Source of the DNA: Anticarsia gemmatalis
Taxonomy: Eukaryota > Arthropoda > Insecta > Lepidoptera > Erebidae
Direction: 5' to 3'
Length of the DNA stretch: 64,000 bases
NCBI RefSeq assembly: GCF_050436995.1
Contig: NC_134764.1
Coordinates: 434,001-498,000 of the forward strand
Below are positions 1 to 12,447 of the stretch, piece after piece. Position numbers and translations under genes: made by a program. Below the pieces are notes generated by a model that ran no database searches, was not told where the DNA came from, and saw only the letters and a list, made by a program, of their open reading frames with translations. How positions within the stretch are numbered: the first letter of the stretch is position 1; each line of letters starts with the position of its first letter.

Positions 1-1328
1 GGCTTAGATTGTTTTAATTGAAGAATGATTTGTTTTGTGATTTGTTTTCGTTGAAGTTCTATTTATAGCTTGTGATTTGAATGAAAATCTACTTATTTGT
101 TCAAAAAATGTTTTGTGGATTTTTGTTATGAATTGACCAGCGTATTTTATTAGTCTTTTTGCATTTGGGTGTTGCACTATATATATTATATTATATCGGT
201 CGAATATAATATAGAGTAGCCGGAGATTTCCCACCAGATCGTCTCAATGTCTCTTCTTTAACTAGCGGTAAATTCGCTTACTTTATTTTTGATAATCATT
301 AGTGTCTGTACTTGACAAAAATATTTGGAGTTTGCTACTGAATTTCATTAAATTGTTTTAAGTGTTTACCGCTTAAAACATTTTAATAACAGCCTAACAT
401 GTCTTTAAAAAGTAGAACTACGATTGCTAAAAGGCTCACCTTCTAGCAATCGCTGCTTCAACTTTTTAAAGATAATTATTACGATTTGTTTACCTTTCGT
501 TCCCTTGATTTGTTTTTTTAAGAGTCTAGATATTTATAAGACAAAGAACGGTCGAACGATCGTGGAGACAATTTCAGTGATAAAAACTTCACAAAGAAAA
601 TATTCAAGCTCTATAATATTCTAATACAAAGTGCAATAAATAAGAAACGTATTGGTCATTTTATTATAGCAGATCAAAGAAATGCCTTCCAGCTATAAGG
701 CTGCGTCCACACCAGTCACGTGGAAGCTGATAAAACGGCTTACTTAACTTTAAACGAATAGTTTTAAAGTGTGAACAACTTGTATGAAACTGGGCTTTGA
801 ATTTGTAAAACAGTACGTAACTATAACGTTATAGTTTGTTCGGAGTAATTTAGATAACTGCATGATTGTTAGACTAAATTGCTGTTCAATAAAAGCAGTA
901 TTAGATTATTGAGAGAACCTGTGTCTTGGAGATTTAGTTAATTCTATCTCCTTTTTTTTTGCTAAATTCTATGTAAAATATTAATATTTGTGTTTTGCCT
1001 AGGTTTATGTTACTAGAACCCATTCCCAGCAAAAATAGGAGAAAACTTCAGGGTTAAATTAGGTCACGATTGACGGAATACCGCAATTGAGATATAAACA
1101 GACCATCTCTTGGTTGCTTAGAGTACCATCAATAAAAAATTACATAAAAAATTACAAAAATGAATTCTAGGAAATCATAATCTAAATTGTTCTCAATATA
1201 AACACAGCCTACCAAGAAGGCAGGCGGCCAGTCTTTGTCAATAACCCTTTGCAAAGCGCCGCAGTTATTTGCCGGATGCAAATAAAATGATCTTTTTGTG
1301 AAATAATCGCCTCAAGCACCCGACTATG

Positions 1329-1362
1329 GCCGAGTATTGCCGAGTATTGCCGAGTAGCCCCG
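1329..1362. repeat. Short GCCGAGTATT tandem repeat
   Basis: GCCGAGTATTGCCGAGTATT is followed by a third, partial unit; period 10. Confidence 0.7.
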
Positions 1363-1561
1363 AGCTCACAGCGTGGAGGTTTTTTATGAAATTGCGATCA
1401 AATAAGGATCGTGATATTTAATCATATCGCAGCTTTGAAGAAGCCTGTTTGTTTGAAAGTTAGGGTGGTGACTGACTCGAGTACTATAGAGATACATAAT
1501 TTATAGGCAGAAGTAAAATAGGAAAGTGTTATGGCATCACGCAATAACTGTTATAAAACAA

Positions 1562-1800
1562 CTAGCTGACCTGCGCAACTTTGCTTGCGTCACATAAGAG
1601 AGAATGGGTTTATATTTTCCCCGTTTATGTAACAATTTTCGCTGGTACTCTGCTTTTGTTGGTCGTAGCGTGATGATGCCTTTCCTCGATAAGTGGGCTA
1701 TTTAACACTGAAATAATTTTTCAAATCGGACCAGTAATTTCTAAGATTAGCGCGTTCAAACAAACAAACAAACTCTTCAGCTTTATAATATTAGTATAGA
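1562..1800 (-). mobile_element. HEL-1 non-autonomous Helitron
   Basis: Family description: in sense orientation the element starts TCTATACTAATATTATAAAG, contains a TTTG microsatellite, and ends with a short hairpin (CGCAA...TTGCG) then GGGTCAGCTAG. It is inserted between A and T without target duplication. These are the defining Helitron end features. About 240-260 bp, non-coding. This copy is complete with a few substitutions. Confidence 0.85.
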
Positions 1801-3415
1801 TTACACCATAGGTTCGCAATGGGGCGATTTCCGCCACCTGATGTCAGCTGGAGCTGTTTGTGAAAAAATACCCATGTTTACAGGGAGAAATTAACATACA
1901 ACTTAATGGTCGAATGAAAATTGAGACTTAATCAAATCTTCAGTGGCACTAATTTTCACACTGCTTTTGTAATTTTAACGTATATGGAAAACAGAAATAA
2001 CTAAAGGAGTTTGTTCCCGTTTCTTTTTTCACACACTTAGTATTCCACAAGGATACAACACACCGAACATTCGCAACAGCACATTACGCACAAGTAAGTA
2101 CCCACCCTTGGTACAGACATATTGATATTGGATTGATATGAATCCTTTCATCGGCCGGTCCAATATGTTCGTGTTCATAAAACTTGGTACAGATCGAGCC
2201 GTTTGAACTTCACCCGTTTTACATACGGGACCCTGTTGTGAGGAATATTTGGGGTTTGACTTATTGAAAACTAAGTTTTGCCCGTGATTTCTTCCGCTTG
2301 TATTACACTAATATCCATTGGGTTCAGATAGAAGGACATCTAGGTTATTAACAATTAAAAATGCCAAGGGTGTCGAATTTTATAAATATCTTGCCAAGAA
2401 AAAAAATAAACACCCATATTAAAATATTAATTAATTGTTAAAAAATTATAACTTGTTGTGCTTAATAGACCTACGAGAGAAAGAAAAATTTCAACTGAAT
2501 ATAAGATCGAATAAAATGAAATTATGCCACAAAAAGTCTTACGCGGTAATTTACAAACAGATTAAAGACAGAGATTAGTAAGAATGATATTTCGCGTGTC
2601 TATTTACATAATCCATAAAACTGAAACATTAAGATTTCCCCTTTATCTTCAGGTTAAGTGCAATAAATGTGCTTTAAAGCACTTCTACGAAGCACTCAAC
2701 ACAATTTATAGCAGAGTTCATTCACTGGAATCCTTTGACATGTTCAAAACGTTTAAAGGTTCATATTAGACTTGAACTTCTACTGATAGTTTAAGAATTA
2801 GATATAAGATGTTCTTACCTAGAAGAGACATAAATTATGTATAGATAGTGTTAGTACGTAAGGGAACTAATATTTTCACAGCTTAACCTCTGAAAACTAA
2901 AATTTTGTTGAAAGTGTGTACGGGGATCGTTGAAGACTCACGTAGGTTACTTTATTAACAAAAATAAGCAGAATTAATACGTGTGAATAAATAAATATTT
3001 AAAGCTCCCGTATCTGGTGGAATATTTTACTAGCAGCCCATCCAAAAATACAAATTGACAAAAGCGTCTGCTTTATTTAGACACTGAAAAAGCGTTTCGC
3101 ATTCACTACGATCATATTAACAATCAGCAATCGTTAAAATAATAACATACACTAACGAAACAAAAGTAAAAAAATATTTTAAAACATTCCTTGTTTCATA
3201 CAAAACTTTTATACACATCGCTTTGTTATTGCAACTATGTGAAAAACTACAGCCTATGAAATAAAAGAGTAGAAATAAAAATACATACCTATGAAAAAAT
3301 AAACTTAAAAAAATGTAGTTTCAAAGTAATATCTTTCAAAGAATAGAATTGAATGCATTACTGTTATTACGTTTAAATTAAATCCATCTTATTTAAATCT
3401 ATACTACTCGTAATA

Positions 3416-3663
3416 TCTATACTAATATTATAAAGCTGAAGAGTTTGTTGGTTTGTTTGAATGCGGTAATCTTAGGAACTACTGGTCCGATTTGAAAGAA
3501 TCTTTCTATGTTAGATAGTCCATTTATCGAGGCAGGCTGTAGGCTATATCATCACGCTATGACCAATAGGAGCTAAGTACTAGTAAAAAATGTTACAAAA
3601 GCAGGGAAAATTATGACCCATTCTCTCTTATGTGACGCAAGCGAAGTTGCGCGGGTCAGCTAG
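3416..3663 (+). mobile_element. HEL-1 Helitron copy
   Basis: Complete, with TC start and CTAG end. The 5' terminal motif is partly duplicated just upstream (ATCTATACTA at 3397). Confidence 0.85.
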
Positions 3664-4953
3664 TGAAGTAATATTTAATTTAGAATGAAGAGAATTTAAG
3701 TTGTTACTTTAGTTTTATGCCTATGTAATTTGCGTATAATTATAACAGTTGGGTTTGTCTTTTAGGGCTGCCTAAATGAACATGCTTAGATATTATTAAA
3801 ATTGTAATTATAAGTCCCCCTGCGCACTATCGAATAACCACTTTTACAGTAGAACATGCAACCACCTGAGATTGTACGCACTTCACATGCTATGAATTTA
3901 CAGGCGGTTGCATATTAAACTGCAACCGCGCGGCTAGCCGCTTTCACGATTAACCGCTAGTGCGTAAGGGGCCTAAGATTTCACTCTCATCACACCCACT
4001 GTCCTGACAGGCAAACATAAAAAAAATCATTTATTTTCAAAAAGTTTACAACGATGTAGAGATGTAGACTAGGCAAGCCTGCCGAACTGAAGCATATAGA
4101 TGTCACATTGTCATATTAAAGCAAACGGCACGGTATTCGACTTATGACCGAAAGGTCGTTGCTTTGATTACACTGCACTATCATGAACTCGATGCTAACA
4201 TAAGACTACCTTGGGAATTAAGACCACTGTTAATACTGTCCATGTTGTTAGTAAAAAAACTGTGAATAATTTGTTTCATTTGGGTGTTGAATACACGACG
4301 TGACGCATAATAGCAGCACAAAACATCATCAAATATTTTTAGGAAGGCAATTACATCTATCAAATATTCACACATTCAGAAAACAATGAACGTTCAAAAT
4401 GTAAACGCACCTTCAAAAAACAAGCGAAACAAATCAAATAAAACAGAAATTTTAATTATATTATTGTCCCAACTCATTAACGAACAAACGAACAAACACG
4501 AACAAATTCAAATGTTTCAACGTTTAACTTTGAAAACATATTGTAAATTAAACAGACCAGCCCTGAGTAAATCCACCGAATTATATTTTAATAAAAGATT
4601 TGAAATAAAAAGTTTTTCGCATTACGATGGCTTCGTACATGAAGGGTGTTTATAAGGCTTCTTTTTGACAGGCGAGACGACCACGACACGTTTCGTCATT
4701 GAAAAATATAGGGTAGGGGAAGAAATGGTTGTCTATTCGTATTAGTACCTATAAAATACGCTTGTATTATCGTTACCACGAAAATATGATTGGTAGTCAA
4801 ACTATAAGTTGCGTGATTTTTTATAATAGATTTTAGGTTTTATTCTCTTTGTAGCAAGCGTTTCATACTTAAACTTATTCAAGTAAATAGTTCTTGCGAA
4901 ATATGTTAGGAGCGTTGCTCGTTTTTTATACAAATAAAATCTCGTTATCAATT

Positions 4954-5175
4954 ATTAGAAATAATTATCACATGCTCCAACGGTGAAGGAAAACATCGTG
5001 AGGAAACCTTGCATGCCTAAAATTTGTTTAATACATTTATTGAGGGCATGCAAAGTCCCCAACCTGCACTTGGCCAGCGTGGTGGACTCAAGGCCTAACC
5101 CCTCCCTCATTACGGGAGGAGACCTTTGCCCAGCAGTGGGACAGTAATGGGTTAATTATTTTTTTTTTTTTTTAT
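4954..5175 (+). repeat. SINE-C copy without tRNA head
   Basis: Begins ATTAGAAATAATTATCACAT and ends GGGACAGTAATGGGTTAATT with a long T run (about 5157-5173). Confidence 0.8.
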
Positions 5176-5717
5176 CAATTGGCTCAAACTCCAACCAGTA
5201 TAAGTAATACACTGAACAGAAACCGTTGTATTGAATCTAACAAACAAAACATTGAGGTAACTTCAAATTTTAATCTATGTTTCTTCATAATTTTGATAAA
5301 AGTTTTTTTTACTTTTCAGCATCGTCTAGTATAAAAGTCCCCAGCACTCGGAGTGTGGGAGGTGTGTGAACGCACTCATTACTCGGCGACACACGCTTAA
5401 CTTTTTATACGTCTATATATTATGTATGTATGTATATAGAGCCAGGTTCGAGGGCTGCGTTTTTGTTTGTCTGTTGTATGAATACAAGTACCTTTGTCAT
5501 TTGTCAAAGTTATACACACTATACAGCGTGAGGAAAAAATAAATTGAGTCATTATTTTGAATTAGTTAAAAATAGATTTTGAAATGGTCTTAACTTAATA
5601 CTCTACTGTTAGCCGATAACATTATTTATTTATGCACCCTTACAACTATTTTTACAGGTTTACCCCAATATAATAGAAAGAGCATTGGCGTGCATGATTT
5701 ATCCAGATTATGAAAAA

Positions 5718-5955
5718 CTAGCTGACCTGCGCAACTTCGCTTGCGTCACATAAGAGAGAATGAGTTAATTTTCCCTGTTTTTGTAACATTTCTCGTTGCT
5801 ACTCCTATTGGTCGTAGCGTGATGATATATATAGCCTTCCTCAATAAATAGGCTATCTAACACTGAAAGAATTTTTCAAATCGGATCAGTAGTTCCTGAG
5901 ATTAGCGCGTTCAAACAAACAAACAAACTCTTCAGCTTTATAATATTAGTATAGA
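5718..5955 (-). mobile_element. HEL-1 Helitron copy
   Basis: Complete reverse-orientation copy from CTAG to GTATAGA. The flanking A and T positions agree with Helitron insertion. Confidence 0.85.
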
Positions 5956-6806
5956 AGTATAGATAATTTTTTTGTGTATTTACAAAATAAATAGCGGTAT
6001 CCAACAGGCCAACATCAGCTTCATAAGTCTGTGCCTTACAGATGTTCTAAATTCTGAATTTAATATACCTTTTCAGCAACGAACCTTCCATAATACAAGT
6101 CAGAATTTGTAGCATCAGTGACCTACAGAATGATGCATCTCGCGGTAACCTGTTATCTGTTTTGATATAGCTATTTTATTTTGTAAATACGCATAGTTAT
6201 TAGATTATGAATTACAATCTACATAAATCCTGCATGTCAAGGTTCTCTACTAAATTGCTGTACTATAGTGAATAGTATAGTTATAAATCTAGTATTTCTT
6301 TTCATAGTTAGGTTTAAGAGCTGTGTTTTTGTTCGTCTGATGAAGACAAGTACCTATGTCATTTGTTTGATAATAGTATTAAGTGTAGAATACTTGTGCT
6401 CAATTGTTGAATAGAAGCACATGTCATTAATTGAAGTGTTACAAATTAAGTTTGAAAAAGGTTTGAGCATTTTCAGACAATTTGCTTGATGTATGTATGT
6501 ATCGCTCCTTCAATGCAAAAGGGCCACAACTCAAAAAAAAATGAAAACCGTTTTATTGCAAAAATGACACCTGAACCGGCTATATTTTATAGTAAAAAAA
6601 AAACACCCATCATTTTAGCTTATATTATGGCTGCACTGACTTACTGCCCTTTTTGCATTAGCTCACTTTGACAGGTAATGTCAGTGCAAAACAGCCACTT
6701 TGTGAGTTGCGCCCGGAGATTCAACGCAAATGCTCGTCAGTTGCGTGAAAAAAAGCCACAATCCAAAATACGTCTGTGTTGGGTGCCAAATTTCAAGTTA
6801 ATGTGA

Positions 6807-7010
6807 TTATATTTTACAATACAAAACTGCCATATTTTGGAAAACGTCCTTTTTGCATTCTAACTATAGTATTTGTTACCATATTTTGTAATACAAAAGT
6901 GCAATTTTTCTGAAAACTACCGTTTTGCATTCAAACACTAGTATTTGTTATTATATTTTGTAATATAACAGTAGCATATTTTGAAATACGTCCCTTTTGC
7001 ATTAAATTAT
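6807..7010. repeat. Three degenerate ~70-bp tandem units
   Basis: Three units with the order (ATATTTTGTAATACAA)...(TTTTGCATT)...(TAGTATTTGTTA), starting near 6807, 6880 and 6951. They diverge from each other by small substitutions and lie inside the TIR element. The motif TTTTGCATT also recurs near its right end. Confidence 0.55.
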
Positions 7011-7169
7011 TGTGGAATAAATAATTATATTTAGCTTGCTAGAATGGGAAGGCCATAAATATGGCCGTTTGGCATGATAATAATTTTAGTTTTCGTTAAT
7101 ATATTCAAAACAAAATTTAACATTTTGATGCAGGGAAAGGCAAGGAGGGACCCTGCCCTTTCAAATCGC

Positions 7170-8395
7170 CCTTTTAGCGGCAAGATCCGACTAGTCCTTT
7201 TCAAATGCGTCTAGGTCATCCCGCCATCTCCGTTTAGGTCTCCCGCGTCTGCGATGACCATCCTCTGGCATTCAGTTGGTAAATATGCCCACCTTTCCGG
7301 ATGCATAATGTGGCCGGCCCAGTTCCATTTCAACCTGGCGGTCTTCTTCCCTAAATCGGCTATGCGAGTTTGAGAGCGCAGTATAGAATTTTGGACGTGA
7401 TCTGTTCTTCTTACATCTGATATACTACGCTCCATCGCTCTCTGGCAAACCTTCGGTTTCTACTTTTGGTTTTCCGTAAGGGACCATGCTTGGGCACCGT
7501 AGGTTAGAACGGGTAGTATAAACATTTTGACGAGCTTCCGCTTTAGTGACAGTGGAAGGTACCTGTCATTAGCTCTTTCATGGACCTGGGGGGCTATCAC
7601 GTATCTAAGTTGACAACTATTTGAGAGCCCCCATGTCGTAGATTGTTTTCTCCCTTAGATTATTGTGATTCACACTTTATGTCAAACCAGCAATGTACTG
7701 AATACTGACCGTCAATTTGACGTCCACTAGTTGTCAAATGAGATACGTGATAAGGCCGCAGGAGCTCTTCCAGGCACTTGTGACACGTTTGTCCAACTCT
7801 TCGTCCCGTCGGTTGTTAAAAGAGGTTATCTGGCTCAAGTAAGTGTACTCGTCGACATAGTGTATGACGTGCCCGCCTACTTCGACCCTACGTTTTGTGT
7901 TGTTGGTATACCTTACATATACATAACCTGGGTTTTTGTCCGGTTCCTACTTAGTCCAATCTGAAGGCTTGCCGGCTCAGATCTTTGAGCATTGATTCGA
8001 GTTCCAATGCAAAGGAAGAGACGAGGACAATGTCGTCTGCAAAACGAAGGTTTGTTAACTGTTTGCCACTAACAACAATGCCTTTTGATTGCCGCCAGGC
8101 TCCTGAAAATTTTTTCGAGGGTGCTGGTAAGTAATTTGGGAGATAGCGGGTCTTCCTGTTTCACGCTTCTTTGGATTTAGAGAGATTGTTGTATATTGCT
8201 TTGATGAGTTTGATGTATGTAGCTTCGATTCTACATAGTATCTTCTTAAGGTCTTGGTTATGGAGTGATGATTCTGTGGCGGAATGACTGATGCTGCCAA
8301 AAGCTTTGGAATAATCCACGAATGCTAAATATAAAGGTTTATTAAACTCATAAAACTTTTCTATTATCTTATTTCTTTAATACTCCTGCTGCACT
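7170..8395 (-). pseudogene. RTE/CR1-like non-LTR retrotransposon reverse transcriptase relic
   Basis: Reading the minus strand from 8395 downward: an RT block with LAFVDYSKAFGSI at about 8335-8297, then the catalytic box FADDIVL near 8035, then a K-T-K/Q-V-M block, and after an interruption the C-terminal LKWNWAGHI motif (about 7340) typical of this class. Frameshifts and stops break it throughout and the 5' half including any endonuclease is absent. It is interrupted by a small TIR insertion at 7595-7752. Function: dead copy. The clade is a guess from motifs. Confidence 0.8.
7595..7752. mobile_element. Small TA-flanked MITE inside the RT relic
   Basis: The ends TCACGTATCT and AGATACGTGA are inverted copies, extended by GTTGACAACTA / TAGTTGTCAA, and are bounded on both sides by TA. 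The body is about 154 bp with no coding content. TA duplication points to the Tc1/mariner superfamily (established preference). It splits the retrotransposon reading frame cleanly. Confidence 0.75.
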
Positions 8396-9727
8396 CAGTC
8401 TATCCGTCACGTTACCCATTGATTGATGATGATGATTGATGTTTAATTTTACTGAATAATGAAAGTTACGCACAGAGTTGATCTCTATTATATTACTTAT
8501 TTAATAATAAGTAAAAATTTTTTTATTTAGATTGTTTAATACAATGTTTTCCTGGTGTCTATTCACTTATGGTTTTATTTACTAATAAGATTTTACTTTT
8601 TGATACGGTTTTTTACCAAAAAATGTACAATAAACCATTTTTATTTGCAAAACTGTGTTTAATTTTTGACATATTTTTCATGATATTGGTTCAAATTTTG
8701 AATGCAAAACGGACTTATAAGCTTTTTTTTCTTAATAGGTAACAGCTATTACAAAGTGCATATCGTAGATAGATAAAGCTAAAAAATACGCATCTAATGA
8801 TATATTAACATCTTATATTTAATTAATAAATATATAAAATATTATAAAAAAACAGTTTCAAAATTTTGTTTTGGCTCTCCTGTAAAATTTATAGTTTTCG
8901 ATTTGTGACCCTTTTGTATTCAAGGAGCGGTATGTCTCGAACATTGTACTTTTAGTATGTAAAGTATTATAAATTGTTAGTTTTGTTAAAGGGATGTTCA
9001 TTTGTATTTATTTAGCGAACAAGAAATAATATGAATTCATTGAAAAGTTACATTTACTGCTGGGTTTTTCAGAGAACACATTTTTTTTTATGTATTCATG
9101 GGTCCATACAAGTTCCTGTTCAAGTTTTTGGGGTCACCACCTTTGTCCCTCGGCTCCAACCCCTTTTTTGAGGATGCTAACCAGTATAGCTGACCGCACT
9201 ACTAATTAAAAATAAAATGGTGTCCTCGGTAAAACGCCATCCAAGGCCTAAAAATATAACATTTTAATGGACTACATTCCAGAGTTTAGAAATAAATTAC
9301 TGTTTTCTTTTTTACGACGAACACTATCCAAAACCTTTGTCGTTCCAAAAGGCTTTTCGGATACAGTGCACTAACAAAATGCAGCCTTTCTACCAAAAAT
9401 ACTGCATTAATATATCTAAAATAAAACCCAATATTTCACCCATCATCTAATAAGTATATTCAGGTAACACTCCTAATATTCTCCGATACTCTACGTTTTA
9501 ATTTAATAAATGTCTTTGTAAATTCGATTAGGCGAGATAGATAGCAGCTCGTCGTGATATATTGCTTTTAAAATGGAAACCAAAGGAGAAATGAGGTTAC
9601 AATAAAATTGACTTAATGGAAATCTATGGAGATAATTACTTTTGAGATCAAGGCTGCGGCTTGAATGGATAAGTAGTAGACTATGCGAAATTTAAATAAA
9701 TCGATGGGAATATGCTCTGTATATTTT

Positions 9728-9775
9728 TTTGCGATGTTAATTGAAGAGATGCGTCTCTTCAATTACCATCGCAAA
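9728..9775. other. Near-perfect 22-bp-stem hairpin
   Basis: Arms TTTGCGATGTTAATTGAAGA(GA) and its reverse complement pair at 21 of 22 positions around a 4-nt loop (TGCG). It could be a cruciform-forming relic of a MITE; no flanking duplication was seen. Confidence 0.55.
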
Positions 9776-9807
9776 TTCTTGTTTATGACTGACTGCATTA
9801 TAAATGA

Positions 9808-9877
9808 CTAGTAGTTCCTGAGATTAGCGCGTTCAAACAAACAAACAAACTCTTGAGCTTTATTATATTAGTATAGA
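9808..9877 (-). mobile_element. HEL-1 5'-end fragment
   Basis: Only the 5' terminal ~70 bp remain (the TTTG repeat region and the TCTATACTAATA end). The hairpin and CTAG end are missing. Confidence 0.75.
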
Positions 9878-9889
9878 TTATAAATATCA

Positions 9890-10015
9890 TTGGACAACTC
9901 TGACACGGTCATTTGATTCCAAACTAAGAAGAGCTTGTACTATGGTAACCAGATAACTGACAAACATACTTATATACTTCATAATATGTACTTACATAGA
10001 TAATTAAACAACCAT
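9890..10015 (-). repeat. SINE-A 3' half
   Basis: Reverse copy of the tail: GTTATCTGGTTACCATAGTA, CAAGCTCTTCTTAGTTTGGA, then AAATGACC. No tRNA head. Confidence 0.6.
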
Positions 10016-11198
10016 TCTCTTAGCTGTGGGGTGGCATAGATATTAGGTATCAAAAAGATCTATAAAATAGTGTATTTTTTTTATAGCGTAGCGATTAGAT
10101 GAACTTTCTTGTATTGCCTACATTTTCCCATAACGCAATAAAAATATAAAGTCTAGAGCAGCTAGCAAATGGAATAATTGACACAAATTCTAGATTTTTT
10201 CAGTAGTTTTTGAGTTTATACAGACAGTCACGGAGTTCATTTTGTATATGTATTGCTATATAATCAATATAAATGAAACATTGTGATCGTAACTAATTTG
10301 ATTAGATCGTGAGCGAGTGGGATATAATTGAGCGATCGTGGTGCCCTCTCTCGGGAGGTGAGATGTACAAACTAAGGACAAATAGGTCATTATCACTGGA
10401 ATTCTGAAGATGTTGAAATCAAGAATTATATTCTGCTCATATTATAATCTAGCGGCCAGACTTAGGCCGGGTTAAAAACATGTTTCACACAAAATTTTAA
10501 CAAATAGGTATCTGAAAAACCTAACTTTAGCCTTTCTTGTGAAGTGCTCTATGTAATGGCAAAACACGCATAAATATCCGTTCATTTGATTTGTAGTTTA
10601 TCGTGAACCGACAAACAGACTTGGTTTTATTTTATACCTACCATGTAGAGATATATTGTGACGAAAAAGCATATGAGTGTGAATGTTCGTCTGTTACTTT
10701 TTCATACAAAAACTACCAACTGTTTTCTTATGAAATTTATCACACAAATACTTTATAACCTGGATTAACACAGCTTCTTGCCTCGGGATATTTGAATCCA
10801 AAGTAATTGGTAAGTACCTTAATAATAAGTAAGTACTCAAAACATTACAAATCAAATGATTGTCTAAACTAAATAAACATTTCAATCAATCGACATGTTA
10901 CCACTAGCACCCTCAACGCTCATTGTGACAAGGGTTCAACTACTCCAACAACTAACACTTCATAAAACACTTGGAACTTTGTCAATATAAGGAAATAATA
11001 GACTGTGACGTATTATGGGAAGAGGTGATGAAATATTGCTATGCTTATAGTATTTTCTTTTTGGTAATATGGGGCTATGAGATTTAATGTATTGGCAGTT
11101 TTAACAAGAATATGTGAGTATTATATTTTTTCACTAGAACTCAGGGTAAAGTCGTTTGACAAGAATGTTATTATTTAACTAAGGAAGTTATGCTAATA

Positions 11199-11434
11199 CT
11201 AGCTGACCCGCGCAACTTCGCTTGCGTCACATAGAATTCCCCGTTTTTGTAACATTTTTTTACTGGTACCCTGTTCCTATTGGTCGTAGCGTGATGATAT
11301 ATAGCCTATAGCCTTCCTCGATATGGCCTATCTAACACTGAAAGAATTTTTCAAATCGGACCAGTAGTTCCTGAGATTAGCGCGTTCAAACAAACAAACA
11401 AACAAACTCTTCAGCTTGTTAATATTAGTATAGA
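11199..11434 (-). mobile_element. HEL-1 Helitron copy
   Basis: Complete copy with an intact CTAG end. It lacks the AGAGAGAATGGG segment found in most sisters. Confidence 0.85.
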
Positions 11435-11724
11435 TTATATAAACTTTACATTCGAAGATACTTCAAAAATTTGTTCTAGAGCAGTTTTTTTTATTGTAAA
11501 GATACATGAATTAGTACTTACACGATAAAGACTGTTTCATTTTTAAACAGGGAATATTAGAAACCGTACCAATTTTATACATGAAATAAAGCAGAGTAGT
11601 AGCAAGCATAATCAAAATCCCTATATAACACATACGGCAATCATGAAACCATACACAAACATAACGTACAAAAAATATTGCTTGTTTTAATATTATACAA
11701 ACCAATATCTTTTATACGTTATTT

Positions 11725-11793
11725 AAGCTATAGAAAAAGCGATTACAGAAGAAACACATTAACGCTTTTCCTATAATCGCTTTCTCTATAGCT
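11725..11793. other. 69-nt hairpin, pre-miRNA-like or MITE remnant
   Basis: AAGCTATAGAAAAAGCGATT(A) at 11725-11745 pairs with 11773-11793 at 20 of 21 positions, with further partial pairing toward an AT-rich loop. Size and loop resemble a miRNA precursor, but a small inverted-repeat transposon relic is at least as likely. Confidence 0.4.
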
Positions 11794-12144
11794 TCATACA
11801 ACATAAGACGGAAGATATAAATACATCAAGGTGAAGGAAGTAGGCCTACATTTGATGTCAATGTACTAATAAATAACACTACAGGCTTACATTGTGTATT
11901 ACACTAAGTACATAGCATGAGTTTTTTAAGAGAGTAACTACTATTGGTCTCGAGTCTACTACTGTAGTTATAGTAAAAAGAAAAGTACTGCTTAATAATA
12001 TTGCTGTATAACAAACAAGAAAGACGAAAGAACGTTTTAATTTGAAATTAAACCTTTATATTTCGTAAGCTAATGAGGCAATTGAATTACAAAAGACTAC
12101 GGGGAGTACGTTGAACTTAATAATATTTATCGGGCACGTCACTT

Positions 12145-12226
12145 GTCTGGTCACTATAGTAAAAGCTCTGCCTAGTTTGGAATCAGCTGACTGTATGTGA
12201 ATTGTCCAAAGATATTATTTAATGTT
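12145..12226 (+). repeat. SINE-A tail fragment
   Basis: GGTCACTATAGTAAAAGCTC, CTAGTTTGGAATCA and GAATTGTCCAAAGATATTA correspond to the last ~80 bp of the family. Confidence 0.55.
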
Positions 12227-12236
12227 ATTATGAAGA

Positions 12237-12447
12237 ATTAGAAATAATTATCACATGCTCCAACGGTGAAAGAAAACATCGTGATGAAACCTTGCATGCC
12301 TAAAAATTTGTTTAATACATTTATTTATTAATGTATGCAAAGTCCCCAACCCGCACTTGGCCAGCGTGGTGGACTCAAGGCCTAAACCCATTTCGGGAGG
12401 AGACCCTTGCCCAGCAGTGGGACAGTAATGGGTTAAATTTATTTATT
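12237..12447 (+). repeat. SINE-C copy without tRNA head
   Basis: Same 5' truncation point as the copy at 4954 (ATTAGAAATAATTATCACAT). It ends in the ATTTATTATG tail. Confidence 0.8.

Larger units (their letters stand above)
1..6498. other. Left flank without recognisable gene
   Basis: Besides the Helitrons at 1.6, 3.4 and 5.7 kb and the SINE at 5.0 kb, the sequence is AT-rich. The frames at 424-624, 2584-2769 and 4386-4655 show no family resemblance and no coding-like composition. A short motif pair (AGGTTCGAGGGCTGCGTTTT at 5444, AGGTTTAAGAGCTGTGTTTT at 6309) is an unidentified repeat. If the exon at 22600 is real, this may be its intron. Confidence 0.6.
6503..8929. mobile_element. Ancient TIR DNA transposon, 2.4 kb with nested insertions
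   Basis: The ends are imperfect inverted repeats of about 30 bp (CGCTCCTTcAATgCAAAAGG at 6503; reverse complement at 8929 reads CGCTCCTTGAATACAAAAGG). They are flanked by a 4-bp GTAT direct repeat at 6499-6502 and 8930-8933. No transposase is visible. The middle is occupied by a non-LTR retrotransposon relic, so the element itself is about 1.1 kb. Confidence 0.6.

Noticed and set aside
4386..4655. 89-codon plus-strand frame starting MNVQNVNAPSKNKRNK
   Set aside because: Lysine/asparagine-rich as expected from AT-rich DNA, no family resemblance, no GC rise and no splice or promoter context.
5330..5400. TATAAAAG box followed by a GC-richer stretch, possible plus-strand promoter
   Set aside because: No donor, initiator match or downstream exon could be found; a single TATA word is expected by chance in AT-rich DNA.
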